Below, in pieces: positions 23,832-31,289 of a stretch of DNA of 64,000 bases. Position 1 is the stretch's first letter, and the number at the start of each line of letters is the position of its first letter. The notes under the pieces were generated by a model. It made no database searches. It was not told the DNA's origin and saw only the letters and a program-made list of their open reading frames with translations. Origin of the DNA: HGM13010 sp934527315 (GTDB taxonomy: Bacteria; Bacillota; Clostridia; Oscillospirales; Oscillospiraceae); NCBI GenBank assembly GCA_934527315.1, contig CAKTAK010000002.1:1-64000 (forward strand). Direction: 5' to 3'. A program made the position numbers and the translations under genes.

Positions 23832-25166
23832 TTAGTAGTTGACCATGTACTTGTCAATTTCCCACTGGCTGACGCTGGTACGGTACTCGTCCCACTCGGC
23901 GCGCTTGCCTTCCACATAGTGGGAGAAAGCATGTTCGCCCAGAACGTCCTTAATCAGAGGATCGCTCTCCATGTTGATGACAGCGTCAATCAAAGTGCCG
24001 GGCAGAGATGCGATGCCGTTTGCCTCGCGGGTCTTCTGGTCCATTGCGAAGATGTTCTCGGTGATTTCGGCAGGATGCTGCATCTTCTTCTCGATGCCGT
24101 CCAGACCGGCTGCCAGGCAGGCTGCCAGAGCCAGATAGGGGTTGCAGGAGGGATCCGGGCAGCGCAGCTCCACACGGGTGGACTGGCCGCGGGCTGCGGG
24201 AATACGAATCAGTGCGCTGCGGTTGGATGCAGACCATGCCAGATAGCAGGGAGCCTCATAGCCGGGCACCAGACGTTTGTAAGAGTTGACCAGAGGGTTG
24301 GTCAGTGCGCTGAAGTTCTGCACGTGAGCCAACAGACCGGCGATGAACTGGTATGCCAGAGGAGACAGCTGTTTCTCGCCGTTGGGGTCAAAGAATACGT
24401 TCTTGCCGTCTTTGAACAGAGACATGTTCACGTGCATACCGGAGCCGTTGATGCCGAAGATGGGCTTGGGCATAAAGGTTGCATGCAGACCGTTCTTCTG
24501 TGCGTACACCTTAACAGTGGTCTTGAAGGTCATAATGTTATCGGCAGCGGTCAGAGCGTCGGCATACTTGAAGTCGATTTCGTGCTGACCCTCAGCCACT
24601 TCGTGGTGAGATGCCTCAATTTCAAAGCCCATCTCTTCCAGAGCCAAGCAGATTTCACGACGGACGTTGGAGCCGTGATCCAGAGGAGCCAGATCGAAGT
24701 AACCGGCCTCATCGGCGGTCTTGGTGGTGGGGTGGCCGTTCTCGTCGGTTTCGAACAGGAAGAACTCGCACTCGGGACCGACGTTGAATGCGTCAAAGCC
24801 CATGTCGGCAGCTTTCTGCAGAGCGCGTTTCAGAATACCGCGGGGGTCGCCCACAAAGGGAGTGCCGTCGGGGTTGTACACATCGCAAATCAGACGAGCA
24901 ACTTTTGCATGCTGAGGACGCCAGGGCAGAATCGTAAAAGTATCCAGATCGGGGTGCAGGTACTGGTCGGACTCGTGGATACGGGTAAAGCCTTCGATGG
25001 AGGAACCATCGATCATGTTCTGGTTGTTCAGTGCTTTCTCAATCTGAGAGCTGGTGATTGCAATATTTTTGGGAGTGCCGAAAATATCCGTAAACTGCAG
25101 ACGGATAAACTCAACGTCTTCCTCTTTCACAATTCTGAGAATGTCTTCTTTCGTGTACTTGGCCAT
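23832..25166 (-). CDS. glnA: Glutamine synthetase, type I
   Basis: Makes glutamine from glutamate, ammonium and ATP, in the cytoplasm as a dodecamer. The 444-residue protein has the beta-grasp N-terminus (IVKEEDVEFIRLQFTDIFGTPKN), the 50s-loop substrate segment DGSSIEGFTRIHESD, metal ligands in GPECEFFLF and HHEVAEGQHEIDFKY, and the ATP site KPIFGINGSGMHVN. The C-terminal adenylylation tyrosine motif of the alpha/beta type is not present; length and motifs fit the short GSI-alpha form of Firmicutes. GGAGAAGATC precedes the ATG. It heads a minus-strand unit with nitR and gltBD, and has its own promoter and a structured leader of about 195 bases. Confidence 0.96.
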   Translation of the reverse strand: MAKYTKEDILRIVKEEDVEFIRLQFTDIFGTPKNIAITSSQIEKALNNQNMIDGSSIEGFTRIHESDQYLHPDLDTFTILPWRPQHAKVARLICDVYNPDGTPFVGDPRGILKRALQKAADMGFDAFNVGPECEFFLFETDENGHPTTKTADEAGYFDLAPLDHGSNVRREICLALEEMGFEIEASHHEVAEGQHEIDFKYADALTAADNIMTFKTTVKVYAQKNGLHATFMPKPIFGINGSGMHVNMSLFKDGKNVFFDPNGEKQLSPLAYQFIAGLLAHVQNFSALTNPLVNSYKRLVPGYEAPCYLAWSASNRSALIRIPAARGQSTRVELRCPDPSCNPYLALAACLAAGLDGIEKKMQHPAEITENIFAMDQKTREANGIASLPGTLIDAVINMESDPLIKDVLGEHAFSHYVEGKRAEWDEYRTSVSQWEIDKYMVNY

Positions 25167-25305
25167 GATGATCTTCTCCTTTTAAATATGATGCATATTT
25201 TATAGTGATAGATGGCTTGCTGTGGGCCTTCGGCCCTGTGACCATGGGTACTTCTCATTTCCCGGCAGGAAACTTCACACACAGCTGAGATTTCCGGCCC
25301 GCAGA

Positions 25306-25357
25306 TATGAAAAATAGAGAGAAAAGGTCCCTCTGTTCAGGAGCACCCTTGCCCTCT
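25306..25357 (-). promoter_or_regulatory. Candidate antitermination leader of glnA (ANTAR-type hairpin and terminator)
   Basis: Read on the minus strand directly after the promoter. Hairpin 1: AG(A)GGGC pairs with GCUCCU around the hexaloop AAGGGU (hairpin 25339-25357, loop 25345-25350). The loop has A at position 1 and G at position 4, the pattern recognised by ANTAR proteins. The same AAGGGU can instead pair with ACCUUU (25323-25328), with inner CUC/GAG pairs, giving a terminator-like stem followed by the U-rich tract at 25306-25322. The two folds exclude each other. ANTAR targets normally have two such hexaloop hairpins; I could not identify the second, so the call is tentative. Confidence 0.45.
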
Positions 25358-25366
25358 AATGGCGTC

Positions 25367-25395
25367 ATTATAGGGTAATCCGCGAAGTTTGTCAA
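25367..25395 (-). promoter_or_regulatory. Promoter of glnA
   Basis: On the minus strand TTGACA (25390-25395) and TATAAT (25367-25372), spacing 17, both full consensus. The leader to the ATG is about 195 bases. A perfect AAATATG-N3-CATATTT inverted repeat (25184-25200) lies just upstream of the ribosome binding site. Confidence 0.9.
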
Positions 25396-25550
25396 TGGAT
25401 TCTACCGATTTTTTGCAAGTTGAAATCATCTTTGTTTCATTTTACAAATCCGCTGGGGGAAAACGTCTGTCTGTCTGTCAAACCTTACCATGGCAAAAAA
25501 CGCCGCAAAAAAAAAGGAGATTTTGACGGGAAAAAAGTGAAAATTCCGTA

Positions 25551-25579
25551 TTGACAATTGACTTTTCCGGTGGTATGAT
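25551..25579 (+). promoter_or_regulatory. Promoter of the T-box/asnB transcript
   Basis: TTGACA (25551-25556) and TATGAT (25574-25579), spacing 17. Transcription should begin near 25586, just before the T-box leader. Confidence 0.88.
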
Positions 25580-25595
25580 TCGTCTATCATTTCGA

Positions 25596-25874
25596 TAGGG
25601 ATAAACGCAGAGATCGGGAAAAGTAACGACAGAAACGCTGTAACAGCGAGCAGGGGACGGTGCAAGCCCTGACAGGTCAGTCTGGCGGGAAGAACACCCG
25701 GGAGCGGCAAACCGAACCTCCGGCAGCGGGGCAGTAAGTAAGACGGAAAGCGAACCGTTATTTCGCAGGAGCTTGATGGAGCTCCGAAAAAGTGACCGGG
25801 TTTTCGGTAAATTAGGTGGTACCGCGGATATGCAGCAATTCGTCCTATGAAAGACGATGGGCTGCATTTTTTTA
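25596..25874 (+). promoter_or_regulatory. T-box leader, asparagine-type, upstream of asnB
   Basis: The conserved T-box sequence AGGTGGTACCGCG is at 25814-25826. Stem I shows a CAGAGA kink-turn element (about 25608) and the AGTA element (about 25619) on the 5' side. The 3' side of the specifier loop reads GAAGAACA just before CCCG, which pairs with CGGG near 25615. The codon in the loop is AAC (25693-25695), asparagine, followed by a purine. A terminator (25830-25874) with TGCAGC/GCTGCA arms and seven Ts follows. Uncharged tRNA-Asn should stabilise the antiterminator and switch on asparagine synthesis. Confidence 0.93.
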
Positions 25875-25967
25875 TTTTCGCAATCCCGCACCGGCGGAAT
25901 TGCAGGGGTTGCCGCCTGAACCGGCAGAAAAATTTAGGAACAGAGATTGTTCCGGGAGGTCATTTTT

Positions 25968-27554
25968 ATGTGTGCAATTATTGGATTTGAGAAACGCAGT
26001 ATTCCGTACATTCTGGCGCAGGATTGCCTGAACCGCACCAAAGACCGGGGACCGGATATGACCCGATTTGTGGAGACAAAAGGCGGTTGGCTGGGCTTTC
26101 ACCGTCTGGCAATTATGGGATTGAGCCCCGAGGGTATGCAGCCGTTTACACTGAACGGGGATATGGCTGTGTGCAACGGAGAGCTGTACGGATTCCGCAC
26201 CGTGAAAAAGCAGCTGCAGGATAAGGGCTATACTTTCCAAAGCGAATCCGACTGCGAAATCATTCTCCCCATGTACCGGGAATACGGCGTGGAGATGTTC
26301 AAAATGCTGGACGCAGAATTTGCCATGATTATTTATGACAGCCGGAAGAACACTTTGATTGCCGCCCGAGACCCCATCGGTATCCGCCCGCTGTTTTACG
26401 GCTATTTGCAGGACGGCTCCATTGTATTTGCCAGCGAGGCAAAAAACCTGATTGGCGTCTGCAACAAAATCCTTCCCTTTCCTCCCGGACACTACTATGC
26501 CGACGGTCAGTTTGTCCGGTATGCGGATTTGACCACGGTGTCCGGCGGATATTGTCAGGACGATTTGGAAACCGTGTGCAAAAAGATTCGGGAGCTGCTG
26601 ATTCTGGGAATTGATAAGCGTTTGGACGCCGATGCGCCTTTGGGATTTCTGCTCAGCGGCGGTTTGGATTCCTCTTTGGTGTGCGCCGTGGCAGCCAAGC
26701 TGTTGGGCAAGCCTATTCGCACCTTTGCCATCGGCATGGACAAAGACGCCATTGACCTGAAATACGCCCAAGAGGTGGCGGATTATCTGGGCGCCGACCA
26801 TACGGTGGTGTATATGAACCGGGACGAGGTAATTGACGCTCTGGAGGAAGTGATTGCCGCGTTGGGAACCTACGACATTACCACCATTCGCGCCTCGATG
26901 GGCATGTATCTGGTGTGCAAAGCCATTCATGAGCAGACGGACATCCGGGTGCTCATGACCGGAGAGATTTCCGACGAGCTGTTCGGTTATAAATACACCG
27001 ACTTTGCCCCCAGTGCCGAGGAATTCCAGAAGGAATCCAAAAAGCGGGTGGACGAGCTGTTCATGTATGATGTGCTCCGTGCCGACCGCTGCATTTCCGC
27101 AAACTCTCTGGAGGCGCGGGTGCCTTTCGGCGATTTGGATTTCGTAAAGTACGTAATGTCCATTGATCCGGCTATGAAAATGAACGTATATCATAAGGGT
27201 AAATATCTTCTGCGCCACGCTTTTGAGAAGGACCATATTCTGCCGGAGGACATTCTTTGGCGGGAAAAGGCCGCATTCTCCGATGCGGTGGGCCACTCCA
27301 TGGTGGACGATTTGAAAGAGTATGCTGAAACCAAATACACCGATGCCGAGTTTGAGGAAAAGCGGCAGCAGTACACCTTTGCAATGCCCTTTACCAAGGA
27401 AAGTCTGCTGTATCGGGAAATTTTCGAGAAGTATTACCCCGGTCAGGCGGAAATGGTCAAGGATTTCTGGATGCCCAACAAGTCCTGGGAGGGCTGCAAC
27501 GTGAACGACCCCTCCGCCCGGGTGTTGTCCAACTACGGCGCCAGCGGAGAATAA
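25968..27554 (+). CDS. asnB: Asparagine synthetase (glutamine-hydrolysing)
   Basis: Converts aspartate and glutamine to asparagine with ATP. The 528-residue protein starts MCAIIGF, so Cys2 becomes the N-terminal nucleophile of the glutaminase domain (RTKDRGPD, CNGELYG). The synthetase domain has the PP-loop LSGGLDSSLVCA (about 227-238) and the GEISDELFGYKY segment (about 330). The ATG at 25968 follows CGGGAGG. It is monocistronic behind an asparagine T-box, which settles its role, and divergent from glnA, which makes its amide donor. Confidence 0.96.
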   Translation: MCAIIGFEKRSIPYILAQDCLNRTKDRGPDMTRFVETKGGWLGFHRLAIMGLSPEGMQPFTLNGDMAVCNGELYGFRTVKKQLQDKGYTFQSESDCEIILPMYREYGVEMFKMLDAEFAMIIYDSRKNTLIAARDPIGIRPLFYGYLQDGSIVFASEAKNLIGVCNKILPFPPGHYYADGQFVRYADLTTVSGGYCQDDLETVCKKIRELLILGIDKRLDADAPLGFLLSGGLDSSLVCAVAAKLLGKPIRTFAIGMDKDAIDLKYAQEVADYLGADHTVVYMNRDEVIDALEEVIAALGTYDITTIRASMGMYLVCKAIHEQTDIRVLMTGEISDELFGYKYTDFAPSAEEFQKESKKRVDELFMYDVLRADRCISANSLEARVPFGDLDFVKYVMSIDPAMKMNVYHKGKYLLRHAFEKDHILPEDILWREKAAFSDAVGHSMVDDLKEYAETKYTDAEFEEKRQQYTFAMPFTKESLLYREIFEKYYPGQAEMVKDFWMPNKSWEGCNVNDPSARVLSNYGASGE

Positions 27555-27568
27555 AAAAGCATGATAAT

Positions 27569-27607
27569 AAGCCGCCCCCATGGAAGTTACTTCCATGGGG
27601 GCGGCTT
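27569..27607. terminator. Bidirectional terminator between asnB and the sensor kinase gene
   Basis: Eighteen-base arms (27569-27586 and 27590-27607), core GCCGCCCCCATGGAAG against its complement, loop TTA. It is a very stable stem between convergent genes; the T-tracts are short on both sides. Confidence 0.8.
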
Positions 27608-27617
27608 ACTATTTAAT

Positions 27618-30431
27618 TTACTTCTTCCGATTCCAATATTTTTTTAAGGTGTTAATCAGCACGGTCAAGTCCAACGGCTTGGTCAGATGCTCATTCATGC
27701 CAGCCTCCAGACTGGCTTGCCGGTCCGATTCAAAGGCGTTGGCTGTCATGGCCAGAATGGGAATGGTTTTGGCGTCCGGGCGTCCGGAGTCACGAATGGT
27801 CCGGGTGGCCTCATAGCCGTTCATTTCCGGCATCATAATGTCCATCAGAATCATGTCAAAGCTGCCGGCAGGTGCGGACAGGAATGTGTCCACCGCCTCT
27901 TTTCCGTTTCGTGCGGCGGTGACTTCTGCGCCCGCTTGGGTCAGCAGAAATTCCGCAATTTCCAGATTCAGGTCATTGTCCTCGGCAAGGAGCAGCCGCA
28001 TTCCGCTCAGGTCGGCCAAATCCGATGTAGGCAGCGGCTGAGGGCGCGCCTCCACCGGAGCGGGGGCAAAGGGCAGCAGAATCGTCACCGTGGTGCCCAC
28101 GTCCGGGGTGCTTTCGATTTGAATGGTGCCGCCCATTTTATCCACCAATGCTTTCACAATGGACATGCCCAAACCGGTGCCGTGATATTCCGTGCGGGCG
28201 GACATTTTTTCTTGTGAGAAAGGCTCAAAGACGTGCTCCAGATATTCCGGCCGCATACCGATGCCCGTGTCGGCAACAACGGAGCGGAAGTAAATTTTTC
28301 CGTCTTTCTCGGTAATCTCCGTTGTCCAATGAATGGAACCGTTGGGCTTGTTGTATTTCACTGCGTTGCTGAGAATATTCAGCAGAATTTCCCGAACGTG
28401 CAGCGGTCCGCCGTAAACCCACGGACAGCCATTGCCCTCTTCTTGATGGGTCAGGTCCAAACCGGATTCCATCGCTTGGGCGCTGATGATGTCCATTACA
28501 TCATGGGTCAAATCGGTGAGATTGAATACCTCGCTGCCCAGTTGCACGTTTTCGCCGTCCAGCTTGCTCATTTCCAGTACATCATTGACCAGCGACAGCA
28601 GATGATTGGCGGCGGTCCGGGCTTTTTGCCGGTTGGCTTGAATCAGCTCCGGATCATTGATACGGCTGTTGATGTCCAGAATTCCGATGATGCCGTTCAG
28701 CGGTGTGCGAATATCGTGAGACATATTATTCAGGAAGAGGGTTTTGGCGCGGTTGGCTTGCTTTGCCTGCTCCAATGCATCTTCCAGCTGCTGATTTTGC
28801 AGCTTTTCGTGGAGGGCAGACTCGCGGAAATAAGCGTTCCGCCGGAGGAAGAATAGCACCACAAGAACGAAAATCAAAACCAGTAAGGCGCAGAAAAACG
28901 ACAGATTCTCCAGAAAGAAATCCTTGATTGTGTACTGCGACATGGTGTCCAGATAGTGGCAAACAATACCGGCGCTGTAGCCGTCACTGAGCATGGTAAT
29001 GCCGTGATTCAGCAATTGCAGCAGACCGTTGTTGCCGATGGCTACGCCGATGCACAGGTCGCTGCTGACCGGCAGGGGTACATTTTTCAGATTGGTGTCA
29101 TGAATCAGACTGGAGGTGCGGAATGCGTTCAGAATGGTGCTGTCTGCCTCGCCGTTTTTCACAGCCTCGACGCAATCGGCAGAGCTGCTGCAAATAATCA
29201 GCTCCGCGTCGGGATAGTTCCACCGGGTGTAGTTGGTTTGCAGCAGGTTGCTGGGGTTGACCGCGATGCGGTCGGTGGTGTTTTCACTGTAAGTGCCCCG
29301 ATAGATGAGCTCTGCAGTAAATGTGGACACGGTGGAAGTCAGCAGATATCCCTGCTGCTCCGCGTACCAGCTTTCGCTGCCCACCGGGAAAATCAAATCC
29401 ACATCGCCCTGTGCCAAAGCTTGATACATTTTCTCGTGGCAGGAATAGGCCCGGTACTGAATTTCCGGTTCGTAGGTTCCCGGCAGCAGGGAAAAAATCT
29501 GGGGGATCAGCTCCCGGACCAAGCCGTTGGCGGTTCCGTCGGGAGCGGTTTCGCAGTAGGGCATATAATTGTCCAGATAGCCCACAACGATGGTATCATG
29601 GGCGGCCATGTAGTCCTGCTCCACGGTGGAAAGGAACGAGCTGACTGCGGTATCCACGGAGTATTCCAACCGCAGCTTGGTCATAAAGCTGCTGTCCTGC
29701 TCTTCAATCATGGGCAGGGCATTGTTCAGCTGCCCCAACAGGTCCGTCCGATTTTTTGCGGTGCAGAGGTAATAGGGCTCTTTGCCGATTTTGAAAACCG
29801 GGAACATGCCGGTATAGTTGGAAACGATGTTGTCGGCGCTGACAATGGCGTCTACGGTGCCTTGATACAGCGCGGAGATGCAGTCCGTGTTATTGTCGAA
29901 GTAGGTCACGTTCACATCGACTTGATTCTGCTCCAACCAAGCCTGCAGCCGATTCACCATATTTTTGCTTTGGGTCAGACCGATGGTTTTTCCTGCGCAG
30001 CTGGACAAATCATTGTACTGAATGGTGCTGTCATTGTTGCGCTTGTAAATGTAAAACGTTTCCTGCAGCATATCCATGTCCGGGAAATTTACCTCATCGC
30101 TGCGGTGCTCCGGGTCGGAAACGCCGGCCAACAAATCAATCTCACCGTCCACCAACATCTGGTAAAGGTCGGGCCAATCGCCGTACACGTATTCGTAGCG
30201 CCAACCGGTGTAAGAGGCTATTTTTTGCAGATATTCATAGCTGTATCCGCTTTTGGGTGCATCATCGGAGGCACCCTCTTGAAAATTCTTGGACTCGTAG
30301 TAGCCCACCCGCACGGTATTGCTGTCTGCGTCCGAAACGGCGCAGACGGGCGGGGCAATCAGAACGGCAGAAAGCAGACACAAGACTGCCGATAGAATAC
30401 ATAGAACCCTGCGGGGTATCCGAAATGTCAT
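27618..30431 (-). CDS. Hybrid sensor histidine kinase with two periplasmic-binding-type domains
   Basis: A 937-residue membrane kinase. Order: signal/anchor segment (10-31); two solute-binding family 3 domains outside the cell (about 40-255 and 275-495); one membrane helix FFCALLVLIFVLVVLFFL (about 510-530); a short coiled coil rich in Q and E (540-565); the histidine box NMSHDIRTPLNG (His about 573); the ATPase domain with ADTGIGM and HGTGLGMSI; and a C-terminal receiver with MILMDIMMPEMNG (Asp about 864). The architecture is BvgS/EvgS-like. It probably binds a small ligand such as an amino acid. No output regulator is adjacent, so the partner is unknown. GGGAGGG precedes the ATG. Confidence 0.92.
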   Translation of the reverse strand: MTFRIPRRVLCILSAVLCLLSAVLIAPPVCAVSDADSNTVRVGYYESKNFQEGASDDAPKSGYSYEYLQKIASYTGWRYEYVYGDWPDLYQMLVDGEIDLLAGVSDPEHRSDEVNFPDMDMLQETFYIYKRNNDSTIQYNDLSSCAGKTIGLTQSKNMVNRLQAWLEQNQVDVNVTYFDNNTDCISALYQGTVDAIVSADNIVSNYTGMFPVFKIGKEPYYLCTAKNRTDLLGQLNNALPMIEEQDSSFMTKLRLEYSVDTAVSSFLSTVEQDYMAAHDTIVVGYLDNYMPYCETAPDGTANGLVRELIPQIFSLLPGTYEPEIQYRAYSCHEKMYQALAQGDVDLIFPVGSESWYAEQQGYLLTSTVSTFTAELIYRGTYSENTTDRIAVNPSNLLQTNYTRWNYPDAELIICSSSADCVEAVKNGEADSTILNAFRTSSLIHDTNLKNVPLPVSSDLCIGVAIGNNGLLQLLNHGITMLSDGYSAGIVCHYLDTMSQYTIKDFFLENLSFFCALLVLIFVLVVLFFLRRNAYFRESALHEKLQNQQLEDALEQAKQANRAKTLFLNNMSHDIRTPLNGIIGILDINSRINDPELIQANRQKARTAANHLLSLVNDVLEMSKLDGENVQLGSEVFNLTDLTHDVMDIISAQAMESGLDLTHQEEGNGCPWVYGGPLHVREILLNILSNAVKYNKPNGSIHWTTEITEKDGKIYFRSVVADTGIGMRPEYLEHVFEPFSQEKMSARTEYHGTGLGMSIVKALVDKMGGTIQIESTPDVGTTVTILLPFAPAPVEARPQPLPTSDLADLSGMRLLLAEDNDLNLEIAEFLLTQAGAEVTAARNGKEAVDTFLSAPAGSFDMILMDIMMPEMNGYEATRTIRDSGRPDAKTIPILAMTANAFESDRQASLEAGMNEHLTKPLDLTVLINTLKKYWNRKK

Positions 30432-30595
30432 AGAGGAACCCTCCCAATGAATAAGTGATTGAAATCCGACAGAAGTCGGCAGAAACTGCTACTAATTCAA
30501 TATATAATTATAGTACAATCCGGGGAAAAAAGACAGTGGAAAAGTGAGATATGGGAAAATTGTGCAAAGAGAGGGGCGGTCTTTGTGGAAAACGC

Positions 30596-30632
30596 AAAAA
30601 ACGTGGGAGAATTCGCGTTCTCCCACGTTTTT
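30596..30632. terminator. Terminator downstream of the ogt gene
   Basis: Perfect arms around TTCGCG: AAAACGTGGGAGAA and TTCTCCCACGTTTT (about 30598-30611 and 30618-30631), with A and T runs at the ends. It ends the minus-strand ogt gene and shields the kinase promoter region. Confidence 0.9.
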
Positions 30633-30635
30633 GCT

Positions 30636-31160
30636 TTAGGATTCCTTTGAAACATACAGCCGGGTTAGGTCTGCGCCCTCCAAATTCAAAAGAAATCGCT
30701 TTCGCTCCACACCGCCGGCATATCCGGTAAGATTTCCGTCGGCGCCCACCACCCGATGACAAGGAATGATGACAGAAACGGGATTGCGCCCCACCGCGGC
30801 GCCCACTGCTTGGGCGGACATGGCGGGCTTTCCCAGCTGCTGCGCCAATGTGCGCGCCAAAGCACCGTAGGTGACGGTTTGCCCATAGGGGATTTCCAAC
30901 AGCAGGTTCCACACCGCTTGTTGAAAATCGGTGCCAATCAGATGCAGCGGCGGAAGAAAATCCGGGCGCGCACCGGAAAAATAGCAATCCAGCCAACGCT
31001 TTGATGCGGTCAGAACGGGCGTTTCCCCGGGCACAGCGCCCGGGGAAAGTGTGCGGGCAAAATGCCGCTGCCCCGCGAACCAAAGTCCGCTGAGACCCAT
31101 TTCATCGGCGGAGAGCAGCACTTCGCCCAAGGGAGAAGAATAGGTTTGGGTGTACGTCAT
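30636..31160 (-). CDS. ogt: Methylated-DNA--protein-cysteine methyltransferase
   Basis: Repairs O6-alkylguanine by moving the alkyl group to its own cysteine. The 174-residue protein has the N-terminal ribonuclease-like domain (SSPLGEVLLSADE) and the catalytic domain with GTDFQQAVWNLLLEIPYGQT, the DNA-binding AVGAAVGRNP and the active site IIPCHRVV (Cys about 130). The ATG at 31160 follows GGGAGGAATTTCC; the frame extends upstream to 31268 through the terminator hairpin of the next gene, so that extension is not used. It lies downstream of the CstA unit but separated by hairpins. Confidence 0.94.
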   Translation of the reverse strand: MTYTQTYSSPLGEVLLSADEMGLSGLWFAGQRHFARTLSPGAVPGETPVLTASKRWLDCYFSGARPDFLPPLHLIGTDFQQAVWNLLLEIPYGQTVTYGALARTLAQQLGKPAMSAQAVGAAVGRNPVSVIIPCHRVVGADGNLTGYAGGVERKRFLLNLEGADLTRLYVSKES

Positions 31161-31199
31161 GGAAATTCCTCCCGGGAAATTCGGAATGTGTGGGAAAAT

Positions 31200-31275
31200 G
31201 CCGCGCTGCACCGGGGAACGGAACAGCGCGGCATAGGAGGGAAAAGAGCACCCCAGATGCCGAAGCATCTGGGGT
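31200..31275 (-). terminator. Two hairpins ending the cstA transcript
   Basis: On the minus strand, ACCCCAGATGC/GCATCTGGGGT (31250-31275, four-base loop) is followed by GCTCTTTTCC. A second stem, GCCGCGCTG/CAGCGCGGC (31200-31232), is followed by ATTTTCCC. Together they separate cstA from ogt; the U-tracts are modest. Confidence 0.7.
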
Positions 31276-31289
31276 GAGTTGTGTAATGA

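Noticed and set aside
25201..25260. GGGCC-GAA-GGCCC stem in the glnA leader considered as a second terminator or ANTAR hairpin
   Set aside because: No U-tract follows and the loop is a triloop, not an A-x2-G-x2 hexaloop.
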